Source: Fragum whitleyi (taxonomy: Eukaryota > Mollusca > Bivalvia > Cardiida > Cardiidae). Taken from it: a stretch of DNA of 64,000 nucleotides. Numbering within the stretch: the first letter of the stretch is position 1; each line of letters opens with the position of its first letter. Below are positions 11,855 to 40,564 of the stretch, in pieces. A program made the position numbers and the translations under genes. The DNA lies in the NCBI GenBank assembly GCA_948146395.1, contig OX411557.1:34264077-34328076 (forward strand), read 5' to 3'. The notes beneath the pieces are model-generated. The model ran no database searches and was not told the origin of the DNA. It saw only the letters and a program-made list of their open reading frames with translations.

Positions 11855-12533
11855 AAATCCATATGCTGATCATCCATGCCAATATTCAAATCTGTCAGGC
11901 TCCTAGTTCATCAGAAGAAGAAGGTTAAAGATTACAAAATTTTCACAATAGTACTACCCCCTCCCCACTGGTGCTCCGCACCTGGCAGCCCAACAGATAT
12001 GGTTTTAGCTATTTTCATTCAGGTCTATGAGCTGATCATCCATGCCAATTTTCAAGTCTGTACGGCTTGTGGTTCAGAAGAAGAAGAAGGTTAAAGATTA
12101 CAAAATTTACCCAAAGTACTACCCCCTCCCCCCTGGTGCTCCGCACCTGGTGGCCCAAAAGATATGATTTTAGCTATTTTTATTCAGGTCTATGAACTGA
12201 TCATCCATGCAAAGTTTTAAGTCCGTAGGACTACTGGTTGAGAAGAAGAAGAATTTTAAAGATTTTCTTAAAATTTCACTGTTTGTTGCCATAGCAACCA
12301 GAGTTTTTCATGGATTTCAATTCTTTTAGCTATTTTTGAAGGGGACCACCTAAGCAACATTTCTGTAAAATTTGGTGTAAATTGGCCAAGTAGTTTAGGA
12401 GGAGATGTCGTTTAAAAAAATTGTTGACGGACGCCGGACGACGGACGACGACCGACGACCGACGGACGGACGCCGGATGAAAGGTGATCACAATAGCTCA
12501 CATGAGCACTTCGTGCTCAGGTGAGCTAAAAAA
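11855..12533 (+). mobile_element. 5'-truncated HINE/pearl-like element, family A
   Basis: Two to three core units (CATCCATGCCAATNTTCAA..., CCCCCTCCCCNCTGGTGCTC) are followed by the conserved 3' block, a GACGGACGCCGGACGACGG microsatellite near 12425-12478, the hairpin GAGCAC-TTC-GTGCTC and the right inverted repeat TCAGGTGAGCTAAAAA. The 5' hairpin is missing. It is very similar to the end of the copy at 56961-58830. Confidence 0.8.
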
Positions 12534-13024
12534 AAACATATATGAACCATCAAGTAATGAAACAAGAGGAGCATGATGATCCTTTATGAGGCTTTATTGC
12601 TCACCTGAGTCTACTTAATCACTGGGAATTCGGGTAAATAAAAGTGGCAGATATCCTCTTCAAATGAGATTATTGTATCTTTTTTAAATACCATAGACTG
12701 TTTTCGTAGAAAATTATTGTTTCCTACTTTGTTTTTTGTAAAATTGGATGCACATGACTGAGCCCAAATATATGACCCTAGGAGCATGATATGAAAAATA
12801 AAACAATTCTGATCCGTGTAATAAAGCCATGCGCCATATTTCTAAATTGTCTACCTTCTGCTTTCAGTTTCTATATAAAAAATGCGAAGCGTTGGGGCGG
12901 AGCCTACATTTGACCTCAGGAGGACATGATATTAACAAACTCGGTAGGGGTCCACCAGATGATGCCAAACAGCAAATATACAAGCTATCTGCCTTCTGCA
13001 ATCTTTGAAGATTTTCGGTGTTTT

Positions 13025-13029
13025 TTCTT

Positions 13030-13060
<31 letters not shown>
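13025..13060. repeat. Poly(T) tract
   Basis: A long T run with a few C interruptions inside the family B2 HINE. It creates Lys-rich pseudo-frames on the minus strand. Confidence 0.95.
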
Positions 13061-13064
<4 letters not shown>

Positions 13065-13238
13065 GTATGCGGCTTGATGTAGCCGAAAAGTGACCGCATG
13101 GGTATGAACAACCTTGGTAGAATTCCACCAGATGATGCAAAACACAAGATTTAAAAGCTGTGAGATTTCCGGTTTCGGAGAAGAAGGTTTTTAAAGATTT
13201 CCAATTTTCCCCTTTTAATGTGCCGTGGCTACCGGAGC

Positions 13239-14011
13239 TTAAGGTAGCAATAGACACATGGCGTCATTTTTTCCGCCCAATGAATTTTTTTCTTGGTCAC
13301 ATATGTTGTAGATTAACATTGTGTAGTCATCATATCAAAATTTGAAGGTACCTTTCCACGCTCGTTTTCATGCTAGAGTTATCTGCCCTTGAGTGGTATA
13401 GGCCATTTTTCAGTAAAACGGTTATATTCACATAGGTCTAGTATAAACCCTGTACTAAGTTATAGCTATAAAACAAATACATTTTGATAGACCTTATACA
13501 TGTACACAATGGCCATTGACAAGAAAATTTCTCTTTGATCAATTGCATTTGCACAATTTGCTTTCGAAAGTTAAAAACGCACTAATTTTGGTAATTTTAC
13601 TAGGCAAAAATGCCACAAAAACCTATTTTTTGAAGAATTTACCCAATGAATTTTTCTTATTTTCGGATAGGTTTATAATCCATATTTTTCCTTTATTTGG
13701 AAAAAAATTCAGCATACCTTTCCATGCAAATAAGAAAGTTTTCCGTTATTTTTCAGTGTTCCCCCCCTAATCGAATGACGGTTTTAACGCATTTTTATTG
13801 TTAAATTTAATGATCCAGTCATTCAATTAATATCAAATGTTGAAAAGAAGCTAAATTATGGAGTTTTACCATCATTATTCTACGTTATTTCCACAAGTAG
13901 AATCTTGCGAAAACCGATATTTTTAAACAACGCGCAAAAAGAGCCGTAAAATAAACGAAAACCCAGTTCCGGTTAATAGAGTCTGGAGGCTGCTGTCCAT
14001 TGCCACCTTAA
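13239..14011. mobile_element. TIR element with TTAA target duplication
   Basis: TTAA flanks both sides (13239-13242 and 14008-14011). The inverted termini are GGTAGCAATAGAC and, reverse complemented, GGTGGCAATGGAC, matching at 11 of 13 positions. The 765-bp core has no transposase. TTAA duplication is the hallmark of piggyBac-type integration, although the termini are not a classical piggyBac CCC start. The pre-insertion site is inferable from the related HINE at 15562-16867. Confidence 0.7.
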
Positions 14012-14456
14012 GGATAGTTTTCAATTTTTGAACACTTTTGATCAAGCATGACCACGGAAACATTCCTACGCAGTTTCATCAATATTTTCAGTCGGTTGAA
14101 GAGGTGAATGCGTTTAAAGTAATTGGGGACGACACACGACAGACAACGAACGTTGGGACATTGGACAAATTCCCGCCTCCATCAAGCGAATTCTGCAAAT
14201 TTGAATTCTTCACCGGGTGAATCTTTCGTATTTAATTCAACTCAATTGCCGCCGTGGGCTTGTGTTTTAATAAACTATTAAAAAGAAATTTCAAGGTTAA
14301 TCAGATTTACATTGAGATCCATATTACATACTAAAGCATGGCTTTAAGCAATGGACTGATATTTGGAGCGTTGTTGAAAAGAAAAAGTAAACATTTTCCT
14401 AAATTTCTGTCTTCATGGCGTCGTTCTTCTTGAGAAGACAGTGTTGTTGATTAGCT

Positions 14457-15345
14457 AAAGATGAGGACAATGATGGTCATTTATCGCTCACACTCGTCTC
14501 TTTGACTCCTCAAATGACTATAAGAGGTCAATTGTTTAACAAATTGCATAATTGTACTTTTGTGATTGCTTTTTGACAATTATTCTGACCAGGTAAATGT
14601 AGATAGAACCAAATTTTGGCTCCAAGTGTGTAACAGGAAAATTGTCATTCACACCTTTCATACCAAGTTTTATATTATGAAGGTCGAGCCATATTTTGTG
14701 GAAATGATTACTATTTCATTCCGGCCCTTATTCCTGCGATATAATGATTCTTTTTTGATAGAGTTCATCCCTTGACGATTTTCTGACTTATGATATTGAA
14801 GATTGGATCATAAATGTGTGGCCTCTAAAGGGTAAACAGAAAAATTGTCATAAGAACCTCCTTTTCCGTGAAATCAGGTCCTTCCTTTTATCAATAAGTT
14901 CACCCTTGTTCCCTGACAAACATTTTTACCAAGTTTCAAGGAGATTGGGCCATATTTGTGGCCTCTAAGAGTGTAAAAAAGAAAATTGTCATTTAGTTCC
15001 CCTTTTCACGTGATATCGCATGGGTCCTTCCAATTTTCAATAGGATTTATTCTTTTGACCGGCCAAACAATCTTATCAAGTTTTAGAAAGATTGGGCCAT
15101 ATTTGGGGCCTATAGCGTGTTAATAAGAAAATTGTCAATAATGCCCCTTTCTTGTGATATTATATGGATCCTTCTTATTTTCAATGGGTTCATCCTTGTG
15201 ACTTGACGATCATTCTGACCAACTTTCATCAACGTTGGGCTAAATTTGTGGCCTCTAGATTGTAAACACTTAAATTGTTAACTTCGGACTACAAACGACG
15301 GACGACAGATATTCAGCAATCATAGAAGCTCACTTTGCGCACCCA
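14457..15345 (+). mobile_element. Diverged HINE-like element, family B
   Basis: It begins GATGAGGACAATGATGGTCAT, then CGCTCACACTCGTCTC. Units of about 150 bp follow ('aaattgtcattaaggcccc', 'gggttcatcctt', 'tgaccaagtttcatgaagattgggccatatttgtggcctct'). It ends with a GACGGACGACAG microsatellite and a decayed 3' hairpin (AAGCTCACTTTGCGCACCC). It is the same family as 20542-23865, but older. Confidence 0.65.
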
Positions 15346-15561
15346 AATTACGATATGCAATGAGTACACAAAAATATTAACATTTCCACACATTCACTGG
15401 CTATTCGCATTGATAATTCGCAGACTAAAAGCCATTTGTATGATTCGACGTTAATGTACCCCGTTCACGACATTATAATGATGATGATAATTCATGTGAT
15501 TTCCTTTACTTTCTTGAAATTATTTCAACAAATCAATTGGATATTATTTAGCTATATTTCC

Positions 15562-16867
15562 TAATAAGAGGAACATGATGGTCCTAGATCGCTCACCTGA
15601 GTCTCTTTGACTCCTAGGACATCACGTCAATTAAATAGGCGGATGTCAACATGGAGAATATTTCTACATAAGATCAATACCATGGAATGATTTCAGCAAA
15701 GAGTAAAAAGGATATGCCAGAGCACAGCCCTTATAAGAACATAGGGACAAACTTGCTGATATGCAATTAAATGGAACTATCATGAAAAGTCCCTACCTTC
15801 CGGTTTCAGAGATCAAGTGTTTAAGAAATCCTCCTTTGTGTCTATGTAAAAAAGGAGGGTCCCAAATATTACCACAGGGGCCTGATATGAAAACATTGAT
15901 GGAGGTCCACTATATGAAAATATGAAAGAAGACCGCAGTTTGGTTTCAAAGAAGATGATTGTCCTAGATTTCCCATTTTGTTTCAAAGTAAAATGGAATG
16001 CATCCGTGCTAATCTGAAATCTGACTATAGAGGTATGATATGAAGACAATTGGTAAAGGTCCACTAGAAAGGCTACAAACCAAAATATAAAGACTGTTTG
16101 CCTCATGGTTTCAGAGAAGATTTATCATTTTATGAAGATTTCCCACTCTGTTTCTATGTAAAATGGAATACGCTCGGGTGAAGCCCTAATTTGATCCTAG
16201 GTGTTGATTTGAACATACTCGATAAAGTTCAACTAGATTATGCTACCTACAAAAAATGAAGGCTTTCCGTCTTCTAGTTTCGGAGAAGAAGATTTTTTTA
16301 ACATTTCGTAGCTTGCTTCTATGTAAAACAGGATGCGCCCGGGTGGTTCCCATGAGTGGCCCCAGGGTCTTGATATGAAGAAACTTGGTAGAGGTCCACT
16401 AGATGATGCTTCAAACCGAATATGAAAGCTGTCTGCCTTCTGGTTTCACAAAAGAAGATTTTATTTAACGATTTCGATCCTAAATTTTAAGGTTAAAGGG
16501 TTGCGCTCAGGTGCAGCCCAGATATGACAACAGGGCCTTGATATGAACAAACTTGATAGAGGTCTACTAGATGATGCTACATACCATTTATGAAAGGTGT
16601 CTGTCTTCTGGTTTCAAAGAAGATTATTTAAGGTTTTCCTAATTTGGACATTTTTGTTGCCTTGGCAACCAGAGTTATGGATGGGTTTCATTTATTTGAA
16701 CAACTTTGGTAGAGCTTGACCCAAGGAACATCCCTGCCAAGTTCCATCAAGACTGGTCAACCGGTTTAGGAGGAGAAGATGTAAAAATAGACGACGCACG
16801 ACTGACGACGGACATTGGACGATCACAAAACTTAATCAAGAGCACTTCTTGCTCATGTGAGCTAAAA
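15562..16867 (+). mobile_element. HINE-like element, family B2, near full length
   Basis: The 5' end is AAGAGGAACATGATGGTCC then GCTCACCTGAGTC. Five to six units of about 170 bp follow (TCTATGTAAAA, GGTCCACTAGATGATGC, CTGTCTGCCTTCTGGTTTC). Next come the 'ttgccttggcaaccagag' block and a GACGACGGACATTGGACG microsatellite. The 3' hairpin is AAGAGCACTTCTTGCTC, then ATGTGAGCTAAAAA. Confidence 0.75.
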
Positions 16868-16869
16868 AC

Positions 16870-17540
16870 GTTTGATGAATGATATCGAAAATGATTGTTA
16901 ACGTTTTTTCTAGAAACTATGACACCCCTAACCGATTGCCTTATTTTTTTCCGCCAATGAAAGGCCACTTTTTCGTTTGAGATTCACAAAAAATATATCC
17001 CATAACCTGACGATCTGCTCGAATAAGTGAGCTACTTGATGTTAAGTCATTACGGGCGGGGACAACATTCAAAACAAGACATTGACGTCATGATCTTATC
17101 TGATAAAAGGTCTCGAAAGACCCTAATCTTGAATTGAGTTTTTATAATAAAAAGTTTTTGTTTTAATAATCTTTTGAAATAATGCTGATACAAAATCATT
17201 CATTAAAAGGAGTAAAATCTTGAATACTTTGTCTGCATATTAATCAAGAGAAGTTTTTTTCTGATATATAACTGATTCTGATTATAGAATATTAATCTAT
17301 ATGTATACAACAGTAAGAATGAGATTGTCCAGTTTGCTTTAACCAAGTCTTATAACCGTGGTAACCACTAGGCTACCGGGACCTTTCATTATATATCCGT
17401 TATTTATTGCTATATAGTTCAAATTACCATCCAATTCCCTAACAGAGTTCTATGTCACTCGATCTTTGCTGTATTTACGCGAAAGGGACAATGAAAAAGT
17501 GTTCCAATTAAAATTTACATAACTTAGTATAGAAAAACAA
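16870..17540. other. DNA without recognised feature
   Basis: Unique-looking sequence between the HINE and the possible last caspase exon. It may contain the caspase 3' UTR on the minus strand. Confidence 0.4.
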
Positions 17541-17545
17541 TTCAC

Positions 17546-33851
<16,306 letters not shown>

Positions 33852-33859
33852 TTTAAATG

Positions 33860-34850
33860 ATCAACCTCACATACGATTGTTTCGAAGTTTGTAATTATAA
33901 GTTATAAAATAAGTCCTTCCGTAGTTGGGATTAAATTAAGCTTTTGTTATGCAATCGGGACTATAAGCTTTTCAACTCATATCCCAGTTTTATAGATACT
34001 TTAAACAATGTAGAGAAAGATATCAAAGATCGATTGTACATTGAAAATAATAGGAAATAACGATATCTCGATATTCACATAAACTTGTGGATCTATAGCT
34101 GTATCCATCAAGATGTTTGCATCCGGTCTGAAAAATTAGTTTCTTACCTTAAGGAAAACCCGTTTTAGTAATATTAAGCTATTTTATATATTTTGCATTA
34201 GGTAGTACCAAAAGAACAGAACAGAACCAAAAGAAACCTATCCCGTAACGGTAATGTAATTTCTTTTTGTATAATTATATTAATTAAGACCCGTCAAGCG
34301 AAATGGAACCATTTAAAAACATTTTAAAACTTGTACCAAGAAAGTTGGAACGACCATTCTAGATTCAAACAATAGTCCGTTGACACAAGATACGCCGCCA
34401 AAGGGGTTATCATTAAAACGAATTAAAACGAAAGACCCCTTTACTGTGATCATGAAATTGAAAGGTGGAATTATGCTCCTGTTCCCAAGATGAAGAATAA
34501 CCTTTACATGTATCAACCAAATCAATCCTTAAATGGCGAGTTGTTAACTTAAATCTCAAATGTATACTGACTGTCATTAAAAAGGTCTCACCAAAATTTT
34601 GAAATTATTTTTCTTCTATTAGCAGAAGACAATATTTTTATCTATAAATCTGAGTTATAGCCTAAACTCTACAAATCCTGCTATCGCAAACTCTTTTACA
34701 AACTCGTGATTCCCATGGTACGTTCGTCGTAAGGGTTAACTTGTGCGCCCCGTGCGACTTTAAGAAATGATTTTGTTTTTCGAAATCTGTACAAATGGCT
34801 TCGTTAGTCAAAACACAACTCGAAATTCACTAAAGAAGGATACAAATATT
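33860..34850. other. Upstream region of the caspase death-fold exon; no other feature
   Basis: It should hold the promoter if 33851 is the true start. No clear core promoter element was seen. Around 34289-34400 there is a weak resemblance to MITE family M2 ('cccgtca.gcgaaa.ggaaccat'). Confidence 0.35.
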
Positions 34851-34855
34851 CATAT

Positions 34856-35848
34856 CCATACTGCCTAGACTAAATAATGAAGAACGCGCACGCATTTTGG
34901 GCATGCTGGAAATGGGCAATTATCAAAATCACGTAGCTAGACGTTTTAACGTATCAAGATCAACTATAGTGCGTTTGGTTAGACATGTGAACGCCACAGG
35001 AAGTCTTCAGGACAGGTGTAGATCTGGTAGGCCTCGCTAAACGTCTGTATGTCAAGACAACTTTATCCATCAACGGCACCTTCGTGACCACTTTTTAACA
35101 GATACATCGACATCTGCATCCGTTGTTGGTAATCACGATAGGAATATTAGTGTTAACAGAGTAGGGCGCCGGTTACGGGAACGTGGGGTTGTGTGCAGAA
35201 GGCCCTATCGTGGTATGATACGTTCACGTTATCGACAACAACGTCGCGTATGGGCTCAAAATAACCTCGGACGGCGATGACAGACAGTTGTGTTCAGTGA
35301 CGAGTCAGGGTTCAATCTTTCACATGCCGACGGACGCGTCAAGATTAACATTATGTGCGTAATTGTGCTTTAGAGCATAATCGCTTCGGTCATGGTGGGG
35401 TGATGGGGTGGGCCGCCATCAACCATGCATTCAAAACGGACCGAGTTGTTGTTCAAGGCAATTTGAATGCCAGGGGGTACATAAACCAAGTTTAACAACC
35501 TGTTGTCCAACCCCTGTTTCGCCGACAACCTGGACTCACTTTTATGCATGATAACGCACGACCACAGACGGTTGTATCACCGCAAACTTCCTCTAAGCCA
35601 ATAATATTGACGTTCAGCCATGGCCAACCAACTCATCGGACTGCAACCCAATCGAACACATGTGGGATATCCTAGGACGTCGTTTGCGTCAACGTAAGCC
35701 ACCACCTCAAACTGTGCAACAACTGACTGACGCTCTTCATCAGGAGTTGGCTCGCATCCAGTGGTACCTTCTGCGTAACCTGTGTGGCTCAATGAGATGC
35801 AGACTGCAAGCAGTGATTGCTAGTCATGGAGACCATACGCTTTACTGA
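34856..35848 (+). pseudogene. Tc1/mariner-family transposase, decayed
   Basis: The translation starts LPRLNNEERARILGMLEMGN, then SRSTIVRLVRHVNATGSLQD, the N-terminal helix-turn-helix region with the RSGRPR linker. It is followed at once by a TAA. The same frame continues through VNRVGRRLRERGVVCRRPYR, and then VVFSDESGFNLS carries the first catalytic Asp. MHDNARP carries the second Asp. The C-terminal part reads TNSSDCNPIEHMWDILGRRL, the Tc1-type 'D.NPIEH.WD' block. At least three in-frame stops (35038, 35278, 35489) and a shift near 35580 make it non-functional. Length and order match Tc1-like transposases of about 340 residues. Terminal inverted repeats were not identified. Confidence 0.85.
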
Positions 35849-36049
35849 CACCTTTATTTCTAATCTTGAATAAAATGTGACAAATGTTTTTGTTCTAGTA
35901 TTAAACCTTACCCCACCTTTGAACAACATCCCGATTAGTAGCTTCCGTCAAAAACAAATAAAGTTATATTTAGTGTCCCACAATGTACCACAGCTGAATG
36001 CATGTGAGGCGTTATTTATGACAGTGCGTTATTTATGAGAGTCAGAGTA

Positions 36050-36440
36050 TAATTTGCATTATAAGAAAATTTTCATTGAAGCCACTATTTCCGTGAAGGA
36101 GTTGCGTTCGCTAGATTTTTTTTTACAAGAAGGCCCCTTTTTCCAAGACACAGCTGAAAATTCACAAAAAAAAAAACAACACACAATATGTGTGTGGTCA
36201 GGTGACAAGGAACATTTAAGAGAGTTTCATCCAAATCAGTCTATACATGGAGGAGGAGTTGCGTTCACAAGATTTTTTATATGAAGGCCCCGTTTTCCAT
36301 GACGCGGCCGTAATTCACTTAACCGCGACAATATGCGCTAGGTCATGTGGCTAGGATCATTTTGTGATAGGTTCATCCAAATCGATCTACCAATGGAGGA
36401 GTTTCGTTCACTAGAATTTTAACAGTTTGAACAGAACAGA
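36050..36440 (+). repeat. HINE-like core units (family H)
   Basis: Two to three diverged units with 'gttgcgttcacaagatttt...aaggccccgttttccatgacgcggcc', 'caatatgcgctaggtcatgtgg' and 'tttcatccaaatcgatctacc'. A further unit lies at 37137-37290, followed by a 'tacggacggacacc' remnant. No hairpin termini are seen. Confidence 0.5.
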
Positions 36441-36749
36441 AAAGTTTATTTTTTTCTGGCGTGTATACATGTATGGTATACCTTGGTTAATTGACCTGGA
36501 TTTGACCTTTATGGAAAATTGCCTAAATACAATTACCGACATATTTTATCCATGAACAAAATATGTATTGCGTTCAATACCGTTTGTTATCTATTCCTAA
36601 GAAAACACGTGCAAAGCCAAGTCTGCATTATCAGATTTTTATTCTTTTAAATAGCAGGGGTCAGATTCTGGTCAATAAATTCGCCCTGTACATAGTCATA
36701 ACACATAAATGTATATATAAATCTCATCACGTGTATATATAGGTGTATT

Positions 36750-37033
36750 TTCAAAACTGAGCTCTGACGTAGGCGTTGGGTCTATGACCATAGGGATGTC
36801 GGGTATATTTAAAAAGCCTATGATATTAATTGAACGTGATCTCTTCTTTTCCACTTTGAAAGTACATGAATGAGTAAACCTTACGATTCAAGATAAGCAT
36901 TAAGTTTCATTTGTAAGGTAAATTGTATCTCTTTTATGTATTGTTTAAGCCTGTTTTATCTATTTTGAAAGAATAGCATGTGAATTTAACCGTTAAAAGT
37001 ATATTTCACGGCTCACCGCGCAAAATCTAACTA
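36750..37033 (+). repeat. Dispersed direct repeat, copy 1
   Basis: Shares order and sequence with 38325-38610: TTTCAAAACTGAGCTCTGAC then GTAGGCGT, 'atcgggtat.tttaaaaag', 'aaggtaaattgta', and 'ggctcaccgcgcaaaatctaactata' at the right end. It is about 280 bp, diverged and without coding capacity. Confidence 0.75.
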
Positions 37034-37392
37034 TACAAAGCAGTGCAAAAAACCAAAGTAAAACAACAAGGTAAGTAGCAAGTGGATCTGGCAGGTAATT
37101 TCTATTTTGTTTGATCTACGTAGAACATACATTTAACAAGAAGGCTCCTTTTTTCATGACACGGCCAAATTCAACCACACCGCTACAATATGCGCTAGGT
37201 CAAAGTGAGCAGGAAAATTTTGTGAAAGTTTCATCTAAATCGTTTCATTGATGAAGGAGTTGCGTTCACAAGATTGTAAGGTACGGACGGACACCATTCT
37301 AAAATAGCATCGCATTCCGAGGTCAGACATCTGTACCAGAAAATGGGTTAAAATCGAAATGAGAGATCCTCACATGATTCGCGTAATTCAAT

Positions 37393-37471
<79 letters not shown>
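37393..37471. repeat. (AT)n microsatellite
   Basis: Pure AT dinucleotide repeat of about 79 bp. Confidence 0.98.
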
Positions 37472-37474
<3 letters not shown>

Positions 37475-37479
37475 ACTCG

Positions 37480-38020
37480 CCATAAAGTCATACGTCGATC
37501 TTTCGAATTTAATCCAGTTGAAAGTTTTAATTATGTCATAGCTATACATGTAGACTCATGTAACTATTTATCCGATTTACCACACAATTCACAAATCACT
37601 AAATATTAATAAGTGATACCTAGAGTAAGAACATTAATTAATTCGATTTAATTCACGGTGATCCAAAACAAATAAAACTACAAATCAAACATTAACGAGA
37701 AACGCACCATGTTCTGAAAATAACGTGACTTATAAATTCCTACTTTCGGTTTTGTTTCCTAATAATATTGATGGGTGGGGTAAGTTTTAGAGAAGCATAC
37801 TTGACGCCTTTTCTAAAATGACTCAACTTCCGTTTATCGTTCTTTTATTGTACCCTTTTTAGCAAACTAACATTATTTCACTTGAGTGTTATATCTTTGT
37901 TGCTTATGAAAATGAAAAGAAAACGAGACAGGGTTTCTTGTTTAACATCCGGATCCCTCAGCGCGAAACAGTTGAAATTGCCTACAGCTTAGGGCAGGAA
38001 TTTGGTGTTAAGGTAGCATA
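37480..38020. other. Intergenic DNA without recognised feature
   Basis: No coding or repeat signal recognised. Confidence 0.45.
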
Positions 38021-38024
38021 TTGG

Positions 38025-38150
38025 GTCGTAATAATTCCGCAACGTTCCGGAAGGCATAAACTCGAATTAACAATGTTAACCGAGATTTCCAAATGATTTC
38101 ATTTGTAAACCTCGGTTAACATTGTGAAAGATCACGAATTCCGGAATGTT
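38025..38150. repeat. Fold-back palindrome of about 125 bp
   Basis: CAATGTTAACCGAG (about 38070-38083) is mirrored by CTCGGTTAACATTG (about 38111-38124) around a nearly palindromic centre (CCAAATGATTTCATTTG). Outer parts also pair (TTCCGCAACGTTCCGGAA versus TTCCGGAATGTTGCTGAA). Confidence 0.8.
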
Positions 38151-38324
38151 GCTGAACTATGACGAGTCCACTGACTTATACAATATACAAGTCAGTCGTC
38201 TATGATTTTCCTTTGTACATAAATTTCAGGTATTCGCCTAAACGCCTCATTGATTATGTGAAAAGGCATCAATGATAAACTGAATGTCTATTTTACAAAA
38301 TGTAAAAGTTTTTTGGTTTTTTTT

Positions 38325-38610
38325 TTTCAAAACTGAGGTCTGACGTAGGCGTAGAGTCCATTACCATAGGTATATCGGGTATTTTTAAAAAGTACATGAT
38401 AGAAATTGAACCTTATCCATTTACTTCATTGATGAATTTACATGTTTGAGAAAAGAATGCGATTTAAGACAAACAATAGTTTTCGTTTGGAAGGTAAATT
38501 GTAATTTCTTAACTTGTCGTTTTAACCCGTTATATATATTTCGACAAGATGGCATGGGAATCTCAAATTTAAAAGTAGATTCCATGGCTCACCGCTCAAA
38601 ATCTAACTAT
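38325..38610 (+). repeat. Dispersed direct repeat, copy 2
   Basis: Counterpart of 36750-37033, sharing both ends and several internal blocks. It includes a second 'tggctcaccgctcaaaatctaactata' right end. Confidence 0.75.
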
Positions 38611-38619
38611 AAGAGATTT

Positions 38620-40480
38620 TCTTAATTTTGAAAATAAACTGAATATTTTCATCAATACTTATTCATGTAGTCCCGCTATTGAGATAAGGCGAGTCATCCT
38701 AACCCTTGACCACAAAGTCCGGATTTGTCTTGGAAACGACTTACGAATGGAACATGGCATTAATACCTGGGTTTTTTAAAGAAAATTATGCGACCCGTCT
38801 CCAGAAAAGGAACTTACCGGATTTCAAAAAACTCTTTGACAGGAAGGTTGATCACACGATATAGGTTCAAAAAGTGTGCGAAGAATTCCGATAGTAGTCA
38901 ACCCGCGCAGTCTGACTAGGGTCAATCCCTTTCACAATACCCAGATCGTCGGTCACATATAAAAACAGGGGGCATTAGCGCTTTCTATAATTTTCAAATT
39001 AAACACAGTCTGATCCAAGTATTTTTCCAATTAGCCTTTTTTCGTGATATGACTGACTATTTTCTTGATATGTACGAGTGGCATATTTTTCTTTAACTTT
39101 TTGGGTCTGTTTTTTGTTTCAATCTTCACAGTGACGTTCCACGAGGCCTGACAACAAAAGATATCCACTGATTGTTAAATATGTCACGAGAGGGCACGAA
39201 CATAAAAATTCGTGAAAAATAATGAATTTCTTAGATAATCCTAGTTTTTCTGCTCTGATGCTCGTACAGCAATATCCGTGAACTTCTCAACGCGTTAATG
39301 GCATTGTGAAAAACAGTTCAACACTCATACATTTGTGTACATTTTTACACTCCACATAATTTTGTGATGGATTCTGTTACACATTGTCATTGGTCCGATT
39401 CCGATAGTGTGAAATAATTTAAATGTATTTGTTCCATAACTTAATACATCCGATGAATAGTAATTGTCGTCTTATGTGATCAGATATTGAGTTTTTATAA
39501 GAAAAGAATTCCATTGATGTTAATATGGAACTTAATTCTGAAAAATAAAACCTTGGCAAGGCACCAAATGTTTAATAACAAAGAGAGGAAATCAAATACA
39601 CTAGGCAAACTTATAAACGGATACCTCACTCTTTTTACGATTTCAAATACCAAATGAAACCCGATAGTTTATCAAAATCCATTTCTCGAAGGTCAAACCA
39701 ATTATCTGTACATAGGAAAAAACGTTTTCACATCTTCTAATTAAAGCATATTGTACAGAAATAGAAAAAGACGGGTACCCTTCTTTCAAAAAGTCACAAA
39801 ATGCTGTAAATATGTGATTTTTCCTTATTTTCGATTAAAATTGACATCCATCAATGTTGTTTTAATCAATTTTATTGAAAGCAAATGCTAACACAATATG
39901 AAGTCTAAAGACAGTATAAAGAATATCTCTGTTATACTTCTCACCAAAGTCATAAGAATAAAATTTACCCTACCAACCAAGAACTAATTTCAAATAAAGA
40001 GGATGATGCTGTTTAGATGCCCAATATTTGATTCAAATGAAATTTAAACGCAATCATTACTCAATCCCTATCTCAAATTGATATGTATTTTTTTCATATT
40101 TGGCATAGAAAAACATTGCTAAAGACCTCGACTGATAACCTTTAACTTGGTTCCAACAGAAAAGTATTGTCTCATGCAATCATCATGTGAATATGATTGC
40201 TCTATCACTTACTTTTTAAAAGTTTAAAGGGCGTTTTAGACGAACGGAGTAACAGGCAAACAGACAGAGCAAAAACAATATGGACCCGATTTTTTTGAAA
40301 ATAAATCTGACATCAAAATCAATGCAATCGAGAAGCAAAAATATGATTCAATGTCATAACTAGTCCAACATTTTCATAGATAACTTCTGGAGAAATAATA
40401 TGCCTGACAGATAATACAGGCTATAGCGCTGTCTCTACTAAACTGGGAGGCATTGTTAACAAACAATATATAAAACATAC
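38620..40480. other. Intergenic DNA, weak M2-MITE traces only
   Basis: Around 38800-38960 'gcgcagtctgactagggtcaa' and 'ccagatcgtc' recall MITE family M2. Nothing else was recognised. Confidence 0.4.
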
Positions 40481-40564
40481 GCTGGGTTTATTTTATTGGA
40501 TACAACAGGAAAACTCACAGGCAACAATACAATATAATTAATTACACAAGTAATACAAATCTGT

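Larger units (their letters stand above)
12560..14172 (+). mobile_element. HINE-like element (family B2) split by a TTAA-flanked TIR element
   Basis: It starts AACAAGAGGAGCATGATGATCC, then GCTCACCTGAGTC. The units are of the 'TCTATGTAAAA...GGATGCGCCCGGGTG' type also seen at 15562-16867. The sequence is interrupted at 13243-14007 and resumes at 14012 with 'atagttttcaatttttgaac', collinear with 16670-16780 of the intact relative. It ends in a GACGACACACGAC-like microsatellite remnant with no 3' hairpin. Confidence 0.7.

Noticed and set aside
11876..11920. Second hammerhead core (CTGATGA on the minus strand, from TCATCAG)
   Set aside because: No GAAA at the right distance and no pairing stems; it is part of the HINE core.
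12864..13257. Lys-rich frames on the minus strand
   Set aside because: Generated by the poly(T) tract within a HINE; no domain.
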